Source: an uncultured beta proteobacterium (GTDB taxonomy: Bacteria; Pseudomonadota; Gammaproteobacteria; Burkholderiales; SG8-41). Taken from it: a DNA stretch of 64,000 nucleotides. The notes under the pieces are model-generated. The model was not told the origin of the DNA and searched no databases. It worked only from the letters and a program-made list of their open reading frames with translations. The stretch spans positions 124,001 to 188,000 of the forward strand of contig CAISYC010000068.1 in the NCBI GenBank assembly GCA_903889565.1. Reading direction: 5' to 3'. The position numbers were made by a program, and so were the translations under genes. Shown here one piece after another: positions 44,139-53,194 of this stretch (positions within the stretch are counted from its first letter, which is position 1; each line of letters opens with the position of its first letter).

Positions 44139-45389
44139 ATGACGTTCGATCGCAGACGCTTTATCCAGGCGACCGCTGTCACTGCAGGTGCCGGCGCACT
44201 TGGCATGCCGGCCATCGGCAACGCGCAGGAGCAGCCGATCCGCATTGGCCTGATGACGGTGAAGACCGGCCCGCTGGCTTCCGGCGGACTCGACATGGAG
44301 CGTGCGCTGGTGATGTATCTGCGGGAGCGCAACAACATGCTGGCCGGGCGCAAGGTTGAATTGTTTGTCGCCGACAGCGGCGGCGTTCCGGCACAGGCCC
44401 GCAGCAAAACGCAGGAACTGGTCGAGCGCGACAAGATCAACGTCATGATCGGGCCGCTCGCCGCTGGCGAGGCGCTTGCCACCGACGACTACATCCGCCA
44501 GCAGCAGCTGCCGACCTTGTCGGTGGCGGCCGCCGAGGATATGACCCAGCGCAATCCGAACCCGTGGTTCGTGCGCGGCACCTCAACTTCGTCCCAGTGC
44601 GCGCATCCGCTCGCCGACTACTGCATCAAGCAGCTCAAGTACAAGCGCATGGCGGTGATTGCCGACGATATTCCCTACGGCCATGAAATGTGCGCGGGCT
44701 TCCAGCGCGTGTTCGAAGAGCAGGGCGGCAAGATCGTGCAGAAAATGTTCTCGCCGCTGACAGTCCCCGATTACGGCACCTTCCTCGCGCAGCTGAAAAC
44801 CAATATCGACGGCGTGTTTCTCGGTTTCGCCGGGTCCAACGGTTTTCGCTACGTGCGCCAGTTCAATGAATACGGCCTGCGCGGCAAAGTCGCCATCGTC
44901 GGCGGCATGACCGCGCTCGACGAAGCGGTGCTGCGCAACATGAAAATCGAGGCGCTCGGCATTATCACGACCTGCTGGTACTCGGCCAAGCTCGACAATC
45001 CGCTGAACAAGAAATTCGCGGCGGCCTTCCAGGCCGAAGCCAAGTACGATCCGGGTTTTTATGCGGCGGCGACCTATGTCGAGGCCGCGGTGCTCGAGAA
45101 TGCATTGAAGGCCGTCAAGGGCAATATCACCGACAAGGCCGCGTTCATGAAAGCCCTGCGTGCCAGCAAAACCGACACGGTACGCGGACCGGTGTCCTTC
45201 GACAGCTACGGCAACATCGTCGGCAATGTTTACATCCGCAAGGTCGAGCGCGAGGAAGGGCGGCTGGTCAATACGGTCATTCAGACTTATCCCAACGTCA
45301 GCCAGTTCTGGACCTACAAGCCGGAGGAGTTCCTGAAAAACCCGGTGTATTCGCGCGACTGGCCGCCAGCGAAGAATCTGGAGTCGTAA
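44139..45389 (+). CDS. Branched-chain/urea-type ABC transporter substrate-binding protein
   Basis: 416 residues with a TAT-type signal (RRRFIQATAVTAGAGALGMP) and ribosome site GGAGGGG. The periplasmic binding fold of the LivK/Peripla_BP_6 type reads PIRIGLMTVKTGPLASGG, ALVMYLRERNNMLAG, VMIGPLAAGEALATDDYI and FDSYGNIVGNVYIRKVERE. It is the first gene of a set with LivH, LivM, LivG and LivF; ligands range from amino acids and short-chain amides to aromatic acids. A hairpin repeat separates it from livH. Confidence 0.92.
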   Translation: MTFDRRRFIQATAVTAGAGALGMPAIGNAQEQPIRIGLMTVKTGPLASGGLDMERALVMYLRERNNMLAGRKVELFVADSGGVPAQARSKTQELVERDKINVMIGPLAAGEALATDDYIRQQQLPTLSVAAAEDMTQRNPNPWFVRGTSTSSQCAHPLADYCIKQLKYKRMAVIADDIPYGHEMCAGFQRVFEEQGGKIVQKMFSPLTVPDYGTFLAQLKTNIDGVFLGFAGSNGFRYVRQFNEYGLRGKVAIVGGMTALDEAVLRNMKIEALGIITTCWYSAKLDNPLNKKFAAAFQAEAKYDPGFYAAATYVEAAVLENALKAVKGNITDKAAFMKALRASKTDTVRGPVSFDSYGNIVGNVYIRKVEREEGRLVNTVIQTYPNVSQFWTYKPEEFLKNPVYSRDWPPAKNLES

Positions 45390-45400
45390 CTCTGTCATCA

Positions 45401-45506
45401 CTTCCCTCTCGTTGACGGGAGGGCTAGGGTGGGGGTGAGCATTTTAGTGATATGAAAAATTTGCACCCCCATCCTCGCCTTCCCCCGTCGAGGGGGCAGG
45501 GGTTTC
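45401..45506. repeat. GC-rich hairpin repeat between binding-protein gene and livH
   Basis: CCCTC...GAGGG near 45403-45422, GGTGGGGGTGAGC, and its near-complement CACCCCCATCCTCGCC, then CCCCCGTCGAGGGGG (45482-45496). It belongs with the elements at 16107, 48841 and 51843. Its place inside a transport operon could dampen read-through. Confidence 0.6.
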
Positions 45507-45541
45507 CTGACTTCTATTGACGCGGTGATGGCAACTCCCTG

Positions 45542-46402
45542 ATGCAATTCTGGGTCATTCAAACGCTAAACAGTCTGGCGCTGGGCGGCCTGCTGTTTCT
45601 GCTCGCCGCCGGCTTTTCGCTGATCTTCGGCCTGATGCGCATTGCCAATCTGACGCACGGCGCGTTTTACATGCTGGGCGCCTACATCGGCGTCAGCATT
45701 CTCAAGGTGATTCCCAATCTGTGGCTGGCGGCGCTGCTGGGCGGCCTTGCCGTAGCCTTGCTCGGCGGCCTGTTCGAGCGCTTCATTCTGCGCAAGCTCG
45801 CCGGCAACGAACTCGGTCAGGTGCTGGTTACGCTGGGGCTCGCCTACATCATCGCCGACCTCTGTCTGGTGGTGTGGGGCGGCGATCCGATTCCGTTGCC
45901 GACACCCGAGGCGCTCGAGTCGCCGATCGAGGTCGGCGGCTTCATGTTTCCGGCTTATCGTCTGGTGGTGGTGGCGGTGGCGCTGGCCACCGGGATCGCG
46001 CTTTATCTGTTGATGGAACGCACGCGGCTGGGCGCGATGATCCGCGCCGGCGTCGACGACATGCAGATGGCGCGCGCGGTCGGCATTCCGGTGTCGCGCC
46101 TGTTTACGATCGTGTTCTGTCTCGGCTCCGCGCTGGCCGGCGCCGGCGGCATACTCGGCGGGCCCATCATGTCGGCCTATCCCGGCCTCGATGCAGACAT
46201 GCTGCCGCTGGCATTGATCGTCGTCATTCTCGGCGGCGTCGGCAGCCTGATCGGAGCCTTCGTCGGCAGTTTCATCATCGGCTTCGTTTACACCTTCGGC
46301 ATCGCGCTGTTTCCGCAACTCGCCTATGTCATCCTGTTTTTGCCGATGATCGTGGTGATCGCGTTCCGGCCGCGCGGCCTCTTCGGCAGGGCGACGGCGT
46401 AG
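45542..46402 (+). CDS. livH: Branched-chain-type ABC transporter permease
   Basis: 286 residues, about eight hydrophobic segments. It begins WVIQTLNSLALGGLLFLLAAGFSLIFGLMRIANLTHGAFYMLGAYIGV, the LivH signature. The second half has GAMIRAGVDDMQMARAVGIPVSRLF, the EAA-like loop that docks the ATPases. Adjacent genes livM, livG, livF complete the membrane complex. Substrate cannot be inferred. Confidence 0.94.
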   Translation: MQFWVIQTLNSLALGGLLFLLAAGFSLIFGLMRIANLTHGAFYMLGAYIGVSILKVIPNLWLAALLGGLAVALLGGLFERFILRKLAGNELGQVLVTLGLAYIIADLCLVVWGGDPIPLPTPEALESPIEVGGFMFPAYRLVVVAVALATGIALYLLMERTRLGAMIRAGVDDMQMARAVGIPVSRLFTIVFCLGSALAGAGGILGGPIMSAYPGLDADMLPLALIVVILGGVGSLIGAFVGSFIIGFVYTFGIALFPQLAYVILFLPMIVVIAFRPRGLFGRATA

Positions 46403-46405
46403 ACG

Positions 46406-47335
46406 ATGAGAAAGCTGGCCTGGCTGTTGCTGATCGTGGCGTTGCTGGCGTGGCCTTTTGCGGTCGGCGAGTTCTACGTCAATCTCGTCAGTCAGATTTT
46501 TATTGCCGCGATATTTGCCGCCAGCCTCAATCTGCTGGTGGGCTATGCCGGACTGCCGTCGCTCGGTCACGCGTCCTTTCTCGGCATGGCGGCGTATTTT
46601 TCCGCGCTGTTGACCTTGCGCCTCGGCTTCGATCACACGCTGGCTGCGCCTCTCGCGCTCGCCGGCACCGTCGTCATGGCCGCGCTGTTCGGCTTGATCG
46701 CATTGCGCGCGACGGGACTGGGCTTTTTGATGCTGACGCTGGCGCTGTCGCAAGTGCTGTGGGGCACCGCCTATCGCTGGGTCGCGCTGACCGAGGGCGA
46801 CAACGGACTGCGCGGTTTGACGCGGCCGCATTTTCTCGGCATCAATCTCGACGATTCGACCGCGTTTTATTTTTTCGCGCTGCTCGTCATGGCATTTTCG
46901 CTGTGGATGATTGCGCGGCTGGTGGCTTCGCCCTTCGGTGCCGCGCTCGCCGGCACGCGCGAGCAGGCGCGGCGCATGAGCGCGCTCGGGCATAACGTCT
47001 GGCTGATCCGCTGGATTACGTTCATCTACGCCGGTTTCTGGGGCGGCGTGTCGGGCCTGCTGTTCGTCTACTATCACAAATACATCCACCCGGCCTCGCT
47101 GTCGCTGACCAGTTCGGCCGAGGCGATGCTGTCGGTGATCGCCGGCGGCTCCGGCACCCTCGCGGGACCGGTGGTCGGCGCCGCCATCATCGTGCTGCTG
47201 AAAAATTACGTCTCGGCCTATGTCGAGCGCTGGAACATGCTGCTCGGTTTCGTCTTCGTCGCCATCGTCGTCTTCATGCCGGATGGTTTGGTGCCGGGCA
47301 TCAAGCGCCTGTGGGCGCGCTGGGGTCAGCGATGA
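46406..47335 (+). CDS. livM: Branched-chain-type ABC transporter permease
   Basis: 309 residues with about ten transmembrane segments. FIAAIFAASLNLLVGYAGLPSLGHASFLGMAAYFSAL and LAGTREQARRMSALGHNVWLIRWITFIYAGFWGGVSGLLF are the LivM signatures. It starts three bases after livH and its stop overlaps the livG start (ATGA), so translation is coupled. Confidence 0.94.
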   Translation: MRKLAWLLLIVALLAWPFAVGEFYVNLVSQIFIAAIFAASLNLLVGYAGLPSLGHASFLGMAAYFSALLTLRLGFDHTLAAPLALAGTVVMAALFGLIALRATGLGFLMLTLALSQVLWGTAYRWVALTEGDNGLRGLTRPHFLGINLDDSTAFYFFALLVMAFSLWMIARLVASPFGAALAGTREQARRMSALGHNVWLIRWITFIYAGFWGGVSGLLFVYYHKYIHPASLSLTSSAEAMLSVIAGGSGTLAGPVVGAAIIVLLKNYVSAYVERWNMLLGFVFVAIVVFMPDGLVPGIKRLWARWGQR

Positions 47336-48072
47336 CCGTCGCGCTGCAGATCCGCGATTTGCGCAAATCCTTCGGCGGCCTGCCGGCGACCAACGGCGTG
47401 TCGCTCGAAGTGATGGCCGGCGAGCGGCGGCTCATCATCGGCCCTAACGGCGCCGGCAAGACCACGCTGTTCAATCTGATTACCGGCGATCTCAAGCGCG
47501 ACGCCGGCAGCATTCACCTGTTCGGCGACGAGGTGCACGGCCTGCGGCCGCATCAGCGCGCGCACCGCGGCCTTGCGCGCACTTATCAGATCATCACGCT
47601 GTTCGCCGGCGCTACGCTGGCGCACAACGTCGCGCTGTCCCTGCTCGGGCTGTCGGCCGCGCGCTGGAACATGTTCACCTCGATCGCGGGCTACGGCCAT
47701 CTGTTTGACGAAGCGCGCAGCGTGCTTGCACGAGTGGGCCTCGAGCACCTCGCGACGCGGCGTTTGTCGGAAGTGGCATATGGCGAAAAGCGCCGCGTCG
47801 AAATCGCCATGGCATTGGCGCAGAAGCCTAGGGTCCTGCTGCTCGACGAACCTTTTGCCGGCCTCTCGCGCGAAGAACGCGCGGCGCTCGGCGTGCTGAT
47901 CGCCGGCATTCCGCGCGAGACCACACTCATCATGATCGAGCACGATATGGATCTCGCGCTCGATCTCGCCGAACGCATCACCGTGCTGCATTACGGCAGC
48001 GTGATCGTCGACGGCACGCGCGCCGAAGTGGTGGCGCATCCGAAAACGCGCGAGGTCTATCTTGGTAACTAA
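47332..48072 (+). CDS. livG: Branched-chain-type ABC transporter ATPase
   Basis: 246 residues from ATG 47332, overlapping the livM stop by four bases. Walker A GPNGAGKTT, signature LSEVAYGEKRRVEIAMALA and Walker B VLLLDEPFAGLS, then H-loop IEHDMDL. The extra C-terminal part is LivG-like. The overall gene order H-M-G-F is normal. Confidence 0.94.
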   Translation: MTVALQIRDLRKSFGGLPATNGVSLEVMAGERRLIIGPNGAGKTTLFNLITGDLKRDAGSIHLFGDEVHGLRPHQRAHRGLARTYQIITLFAGATLAHNVALSLLGLSAARWNMFTSIAGYGHLFDEARSVLARVGLEHLATRRLSEVAYGEKRRVEIAMALAQKPRVLLLDEPFAGLSREERAALGVLIAGIPRETTLIMIEHDMDLALDLAERITVLHYGSVIVDGTRAEVVAHPKTREVYLGN

Positions 48073-48085
48073 GTTGGCAACTGAG

Positions 48086-48802
48086 ATGGCGACTGCTGCG
48101 CTGACCGTTTCGGGCGTCAACGCGCTCTACGGCGACAGCCACGTGCTGCACGACGTTTCGTTCACGCTCGGCAGCGGGCGGGTGCTCGCCCTGCTCGGCC
48201 GCAACGGCGCCGGCAAAACCACCTGCATGAGCGCCATTGTCGGCTTCCTGCCGCCGCGCGACGGCGAGGTCAAATTGTTCGGCGAGCCGATCACGCGCCT
48301 GTCGCCGGAGGCGATCTCGCGCAGGGGCATCGGCTTCGTGCCGCAGGGCCGGCGGGTATTCGCCAGTCTCACGGTACGCGAAAATCTGGATGTCGCGCGC
48401 CAGTCGCGTGCGGGCACTGCGGTACCATGGACGCTCAAGCGCGTGTGCGAACTGTTTCCGCGTCTGCAGGAACGCCTGCATCAGCACGCCGGTTCGCTTT
48501 CCGGCGGCGAGCAGCAGATGCTGGCGATCGCGCGCGCCTTGATGGGCAATCCGCGGGTGTTGCTGATGGACGAGCCGTCCGAAGGACTGGCGCCGTTGAT
48601 CGTAGCTGAAGTCGGGCGCACCATTGCGCGCCTGAAAGCGGCGGGGCAGTCGATTGTGCTGGTCGAGCAGAATCTCAAGCTGGCACTCGATCTCGCCGAT
48701 GATGTGGTGATGTTGAATACCGGCCGCGTGGTGTTTGCCGGCGGCGTAGCGGAGGTTCGCGATAGTGAAGCGCTGCTGACACAGCACCTGGGCGTATTCT
48801 GA
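48086..48802 (+). CDS. livF: Branched-chain-type ABC transporter ATPase
   Basis: 238 residues from ATG 48086; a TTG start at 48062 would overlap livG. Walker A GRNGAGKTT, signature LSGGEQQMLAIARALM and Walker B VLLMDEPSEGLAP, then H-loop replaced as VEQNLKL (usual for LivF). It completes the transporter. Another GC-rich hairpin element follows at 48841. Confidence 0.93.
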   Translation: MATAALTVSGVNALYGDSHVLHDVSFTLGSGRVLALLGRNGAGKTTCMSAIVGFLPPRDGEVKLFGEPITRLSPEAISRRGIGFVPQGRRVFASLTVRENLDVARQSRAGTAVPWTLKRVCELFPRLQERLHQHAGSLSGGEQQMLAIARALMGNPRVLLMDEPSEGLAPLIVAEVGRTIARLKAAGQSIVLVEQNLKLALDLADDVVMLNTGRVVFAGGVAEVRDSEALLTQHLGVF

Positions 48803-48840
48803 TTGCGCCGTCATTCACGCCAGTGAATGATGGCTAGCCT

Positions 48841-48876
48841 TACCCTCTCCCCCGGAGAGAGGACAGGGGTGAGGGA
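48841..48876. repeat. GC-rich hairpin element after livF
   Basis: CCCTCTCCCCCGGAGAGAGG with CAGGGGTGAGGG, an imperfect inverted repeat. Shared family with 16107-16205, 45401-45506 and 51843-51907. It sits between livF and the amidohydrolase gene and could end the transport transcript. Confidence 0.55.
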
Positions 48877-48934
48877 TGAAATGTTCGGTTTTTAAAATAT
48901 AAGCCATCAATTTAAGCAGAAAAGGAAATGCATC

Positions 48935-50053
48935 ATGATGTTCACCTGTGATCCGCAAGGCTGCAACGATCCCGCTCACCGTCACGGCGCCGCGCTCGCC
49001 GCACGCAAAAGTTCGACCAAGATCGTGCGCGACCGCAAGGGCCGCAGCCTGCGCGTCGATATCCACTGTCATTACCAGAACCCGGCACTGGCGGCAAAAG
49101 TCGCACCGCTGAATCCGGCGCAGCACGAGCCGGCCAGCCAGTTTGCCAATGCGCTGACCAAGGAAGTGAATATCAAGCAGTTGCAGGATCGCGGGCCCAA
49201 GCTTTCCACCATCGAAGTGCGCCTGAAGGACATGAACCGCATGGGTGTCGATATCCAGGCGATCTGCCCGGCGCCGAATCAATGTTATTACTGGACCGAA
49301 GCCGATTACGGTCGCGAGCTCGCGCGCGAAGCGAATGACCGTCTCGCCGAGATTGCCGCAACATGGCCCGACCGCTTCGTCGCGATGGGCACGGTGCCGC
49401 TGCAGAACGTGGACATGGCGGTCAAGGAGCTCGAGCGCTGCATCAAGATGCTGGGCATGCGCGGCGTGGAAATTCTGCCCAACGTGGTCGGCAAGGATCT
49501 GACCGATCCGAGTCTCGGTCTCGACAAATTCTTTGCGCGGGCGCAGGAGCTCGACATCGTCATCTTCATGCATCCGCTGGGCTTCACGCAGGGCAATCGC
49601 TTTCTCGATCATTATTTCAACAATGTGATCGGCAATCCGCTGGAGACCACGGTAGCGGTCAGCCATCTGATTTTCGACGGCGTGATGGAGCGTTATCCGA
49701 AGTTGAAAATCGTGTTGCCGCATTCCGGCGGCTACCTCGCGCATTACTGGGCGCGCATGGATCACGCCTGGCGCGCGCGCCGCGACTGCCACACGGTGAT
49801 CAAGAAAGCGCCGACCAGTCATCTGAAGAAGTTCTATTTCGACACCATCACCTTCGACACGCAGATGCTGCGTCATTCGATCGACAAGTGGGGCGCGGAT
49901 CACGTGCTGCTCGGCACCGACTATCCCTACGACATGGGCGAGGACAACCCGGTCAAGCTGATCGAGGGCGTGCCGCGGCTGACGCGCGCCGACAAGGACA
50001 GGATCATGGGCGGCACCGCGGCGAAGCTGCTCAAGATCAAACGCAAGGCCTGA
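48935..50053 (+). CDS. ACMSD-like amidohydrolase (copy D, separate branch)
   Basis: 372 residues with AAGGAAA ribosome site. The metal pair H44/H46 (VDIHCHYQ), His in FMHPLGF, His in LPHSGG and Asp in LGTDYPYDMG are intact. YYWTEADYGRELAREANDRL and FDTITFDTQMLRHSIDKWG are ACMSD/2-amino-3-carboxymuconate decarboxylase-type parts. It is not part of the tandem row and has no signal peptide. It clusters with a VOC protein and an FAD monooxygenase, an arrangement suited to aromatic-ring degradation. Confidence 0.9.
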   Translation: MMFTCDPQGCNDPAHRHGAALAARKSSTKIVRDRKGRSLRVDIHCHYQNPALAAKVAPLNPAQHEPASQFANALTKEVNIKQLQDRGPKLSTIEVRLKDMNRMGVDIQAICPAPNQCYYWTEADYGRELAREANDRLAEIAATWPDRFVAMGTVPLQNVDMAVKELERCIKMLGMRGVEILPNVVGKDLTDPSLGLDKFFARAQELDIVIFMHPLGFTQGNRFLDHYFNNVIGNPLETTVAVSHLIFDGVMERYPKLKIVLPHSGGYLAHYWARMDHAWRARRDCHTVIKKAPTSHLKKFYFDTITFDTQMLRHSIDKWGADHVLLGTDYPYDMGEDNPVKLIEGVPRLTRADKDRIMGGTAAKLLKIKRKA

Positions 50054-50119
50054 GTGCGGGGCGGGCGGCGAACTGTTTTATAATCCGCCGCTCGCACCGT
50101 GATCAATTCGGAGACCGTC

Positions 50120-50551
50120 ATGCCGTTGTCTAAAATCAGCCACTATTCCATCCGCACGCTCGACCTCGAGGCGACGCGCAAGTTTTACACCGAACTGCTG
50201 GGCTTTACCGTGGGGCCGCGCCCGCCGTTCAATTTTCCCGGTTTGTGGCTCTACAACGGCAGCCATGACTCGTACGACAACGCGATTGTGCACATCATCG
50301 GCATCGATCCGAACAATCCGGAAGGTTTGAAGGAATATCTCGGCGACCGCAGCATTGAAGACCTGAAAAACGGCACCGGCACCTTCGACCATATCGCCTT
50401 TGCCGGCACCGACCCGCAGGGCATGGCGAAACATTTCGCCAGTAAAAATGTGCCGTTTCGCGAGCGCACCGTGCCGAGTCTCAACCTGCACCAGATTTTT
50501 CTCGACGATCCCAGCGGCGTTGTCATCGAGCTGAACTACCCGACCGCCTGA
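50120..50551 (+). CDS. VOC-family (glyoxalase-like) protein
   Basis: 143 residues from ATG 50120 after TTCGGAGAC. ISHYSIRTLDLEATRKFYTELLGF, DHIAFAG and LHQIFLDDPSGVVIELNY give a single VOC domain with metal-type residues His (ISHYS), His (DHIAF) and Glu (VIELNY). Members catalyse dioxygenase, isomerase or lyase reactions on metal-chelated substrates. Located between copy D amidohydrolase and the flavin monooxygenase. Confidence 0.88.
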   Translation: MPLSKISHYSIRTLDLEATRKFYTELLGFTVGPRPPFNFPGLWLYNGSHDSYDNAIVHIIGIDPNNPEGLKEYLGDRSIEDLKNGTGTFDHIAFAGTDPQGMAKHFASKNVPFRERTVPSLNLHQIFLDDPSGVVIELNYPTA

Positions 50552-50563
50552 CCCGGAGCGGCA

Positions 50564-51820
50564 ATGGGTGAGCGGCGCAAAGCCCTCGTCATCGGCGGTT
50601 CCTTCGGCGGCCTGTTTGCTGCCACCCTGCTCGCGCGCGCCGGCTGGGAGGTCGAAATCTTCGAACGTGTCGGCGAAGCGCTGGCCGATCGCGGCGCCGG
50701 CATTGTCACGCATGAGGAGTTGTTCGAAGCGATCCGCCGCGCCGGCGCGGTGGTCGATGAAACCATCGGCTGCGAAACGGTTTCGCGCGCAACCTATGAT
50801 GTGCAGGGCAGATGCGTCGCGGAATTGCCGCTGCGGCAGATGCTCACGGCATGGGGCCGGCTCTACCGTTTGCTGAAAGATGTTTTTCCGGCAACGCGTT
50901 ATCACTACAACCGCGCTTTCGAACGCGTCGAACAGGCCGCGCACAGTGTTACCGCATTTTTTGCCGACGGTTCGAGTGCGCGCGGCGATTTTCTGATCGG
51001 CGCCGACGGCATACGCTCCACTGTGCGTGCCTGTGTCGCGCCGCAAACAAAACCTGTCTACGTCGGCTATGTGGCTTGGCGCGGGCTGGTCGATGAAGCG
51101 GCGCTGAGCAACGAGGCGCGCGCAGCGCTCGCTGATCGCATGGCCTTCGGTCTGCCAGCGGGGGAAATGCTGCTGACTTATCTGGTGGCGGGGCGCGATT
51201 ACACCACGCAACCGGGACAGCGGCGCTACAACTTCGTGTGGTACCGGCCGGTCGAAGGCACCCGGGCGCTGCCGGCGTTGTTCACCGATGCCGATGGCCG
51301 CCGCTACGAAAACAATATTCCGCCTGATCGCATACGGAGCGACGTCATTGCCGCGATGCGCGCCGATGCGGAACGCCTGCTGGCGCCGGCGTTTGTCGAG
51401 GTTCTGCGCAAATCGCCGGAGCCGTTTTTTCAGCCGATCTACGATCTGGAATCGACGCAATTGGCGTTCGGCCGCGTTGCCATTCTCGGCGACGCCGCGT
51501 TCGTTGCGCGGCCGCATGTCGGTCTCGGCGTGACCAAGGCCGCGGGCGACGCGGTGGCATTGACCGATGCGCTGATCGCGCACGACGGTGACGTGGAAAC
51601 CGCGTTGCGCGATTACGAAACGGCCCGTCTTGCGTTCGGCTCGGCGATCGTCGCCCACGCGCGCATGCTCGGTCTTGGCATCGGGCCCGCGGAAACCGCG
51701 CCGGGGCCGCGGCGGCTGGTCGATTATTTGCGCCGGCCGGAGGTGGTGATGCGGGAAATCGCGGTGCCCGACTGGGCCGAGCGCACCGCGGTGATCAAGG
51801 CGGCAACGCGCGATCATTAA
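50564..51820 (+). CDS. FAD-dependent aromatic-ring monooxygenase-like protein
   Basis: 418 residues. The FAD fold opens ALVIGGSFGGLFAATLLARAGWEVEIFER (GxGxxG variant GGSFGG), the DG motif reads LIGADGIRSTVR, and the GD motif AILGDAAFVARPHVGLGVTKAAGDAVAL. These three identify a class A flavin monooxygenase, such as 6-hydroxynicotinate 3-monooxygenase or salicylate hydroxylase-type enzymes. With the adjacent amidohydrolase and VOC protein it could form a short ring-cleavage route. Confidence 0.9.
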   Translation: MGERRKALVIGGSFGGLFAATLLARAGWEVEIFERVGEALADRGAGIVTHEELFEAIRRAGAVVDETIGCETVSRATYDVQGRCVAELPLRQMLTAWGRLYRLLKDVFPATRYHYNRAFERVEQAAHSVTAFFADGSSARGDFLIGADGIRSTVRACVAPQTKPVYVGYVAWRGLVDEAALSNEARAALADRMAFGLPAGEMLLTYLVAGRDYTTQPGQRRYNFVWYRPVEGTRALPALFTDADGRRYENNIPPDRIRSDVIAAMRADAERLLAPAFVEVLRKSPEPFFQPIYDLESTQLAFGRVAILGDAAFVARPHVGLGVTKAAGDAVALTDALIAHDGDVETALRDYETARLAFGSAIVAHARMLGLGIGPAETAPGPRRLVDYLRRPEVVMREIAVPDWAERTAVIKAATRDH

Positions 51821-51842
51821 ACGAGCGCAACGGATGACGTTG

Positions 51843-51907
51843 CACCCTCACCCTTGATCTTTCTCCCCGAGGGAGAGGGAAGCAGATGCCGTCTCCCGCT
51901 GGGAGAC
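51843..51907. repeat. GC-rich hairpin repeat
   Basis: CACCCTCACCC near 51843, CTCCCCGAGGGAG (51863-51875) and CGTCTCCCGCTGGGAGACG (51889-51907). The last is a clean eight-base stem GTCTCCCx/GGGAGAC. Located between convergent genes, so a bidirectional terminator role is plausible. Confidence 0.55.
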
Positions 51908-51925
51908 GTGTGCGTATGACCGCGT

Positions 51926-52162
51926 TCAGCGGCCGGTGTCTTCAGGCGTGTTGAACACCAGTTCATCGAGTACTTCGCCCTTGGCGCCCAGCGTCCACAC
52001 CTTGCTCGGCGTGTTGCGTTTGGCCAGCGTGACGGCGAAACGCTCGGCATCCATCAGCGAATGGAAGGAATAGCCGGACGTGCCCTTGTCGCTCTCGACG
52101 AACCAGCGGTCCGCGTCCAGCGCACAAATGGTGTAGGTAATGTAATCCGGTTCTGCCGACAC
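51926..52162 (-). CDS. Small hypothetical protein
   Basis: 78 residues from GTG 52162, chosen because GAGGAA stands upstream; a longer open reading to 52309 crosses likely intergenic DNA. YITYTICALDADRWFVESDKG and DAERFAVTLAKRNTPSKVWTLGAKGEVLDELVF suggest a small alpha/beta fold, like the many DUF2188-type proteins, but the match is weak. No function. Confidence 0.45.
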   Translation of the reverse strand: MSAEPDYITYTICALDADRWFVESDKGTSGYSFHSLMDAERFAVTLAKRNTPSKVWTLGAKGEVLDELVFNTPEDTGR

Positions 52163-52345
52163 GAGCCGTTCCTCAACGTCCAAGCTTGAAGTGTACAAGA
52201 ATTGTCGCGCCGGTTCGACTGGCGGCGTGCAAAATTGCACACACCGAAAGGAATATACTGGCAGCAGTGTGGTGCGGAGGCGCCGCCACACGACCCTTGT
52301 TAATTTCACAGGAACCCGTGCCCTTAGGGCATGGCAGGCATACGT

Positions 52346-53179
52346 ATGAGCACGACATTACCCCGTTTTGACGCCGCAGCCTTCGGGCTGACCGGCAAGA
52401 TTGCATTGATTACGGGCGGCGGCCGCAATATCGGCCGCGCCGTGGCGCTGTCGCTGGCGAGTGTCGGCGCAGTGCCGGTGATTCTGTATAACGAAGATGA
52501 AGCGACGGCGTGCAGCGTTGCCGAGGAAATCAGGGCGGCCGGCGGGCGTTCCGGGGTCTGTCAGGCGGATATCGCCGATGTCGCCCGATGCCGCGCCGCG
52601 GTCGCCAAAGTCGCCGCCGAATTCGGCGACATCGACATTCTGATCAACAACGCGGCGGTGCGGCCGCATTCGAAGATTTCGCAGATTTCTCTTGAAGAAT
52701 GGGATCGCGTGCTGTCGGTGAATCTGCGCGCGCCGTTTTTTTTGAGTCAGGCGGTGCTGCCGGCAATGGTGCGCAAAAATTGGGGGCGCATCATCAACAT
52801 GGGGGGCAGCGACGGCTATAACGGCAAGCCGCGGCGTGCCCATGGTGTGAGCAGCAAGATGGGCCTGGTCGGCCTCACGCGCGCACTGGCCAATGAAGTT
52901 GCGCAGTTCGGCGTCACCGTCAATATCGTGGTGCCCGGCACCATCGACACCAAGCGCCCGCATCCGGAGTGGTATCCCGGCGTCGAAAACGGATTTGCCG
53001 CGCGCATGACGCGCGTGGCGATGGGGCGGCAGGGCCTGTCGCAGGAAGTCGCCAATGCCTGTTTGTTTCTGGTCAGCGATCTGGCGACCTACACGACGGG
53101 GCAGGAAATGTTCGTCAGCGGCGGCGCCGCGCCGATCGTGCGCCAGCCCGAAGAAGAATATCCGGCGCAGGAGTTTTAG
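52346..53179 (+). CDS. SDR-family protein lacking the catalytic tyrosine
   Basis: 277 residues from ATG 52346. The Rossmann motif TGGGRNIGRAVALSLA and NNAAVRP (NNAG-type) are normal, and Ser155 (MGGSDG) and Lys171 (SSKMGLVG) are in place. The tyrosine expected four residues before Lys171 is Gly167 (HGVSSK). So typical SDR oxidoreductase chemistry is not expected unless another residue substitutes (His166 or Tyr158 are near). The neighbouring Bug gene follows 15 bases later, which suggests they act together. Confidence 0.85.
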   Translation: MSTTLPRFDAAAFGLTGKIALITGGGRNIGRAVALSLASVGAVPVILYNEDEATACSVAEEIRAAGGRSGVCQADIADVARCRAAVAKVAAEFGDIDILINNAAVRPHSKISQISLEEWDRVLSVNLRAPFFLSQAVLPAMVRKNWGRIINMGGSDGYNGKPRRAHGVSSKMGLVGLTRALANEVAQFGVTVNIVVPGTIDTKRPHPEWYPGVENGFAARMTRVAMGRQGLSQEVANACLFLVSDLATYTTGQEMFVSGGAAPIVRQPEEEYPAQEF

Positions 53180-53194
53180 AGTGGAGGTGGCGCG

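Noticed and set aside
45566-47089. A 507-residue open frame on the minus strand
   Set aside because: It is antisense to livH and livM and composed of Gln/Arg/His runs with no fold pattern.
52163-52309. N-terminal extension of the small hypothetical protein
   Set aside because: The extension is rich in Arg/Cys/Thr without a pattern and runs into the promoter region of the SDR-like gene; a GTG with a ribosome site at 52162 fits better.
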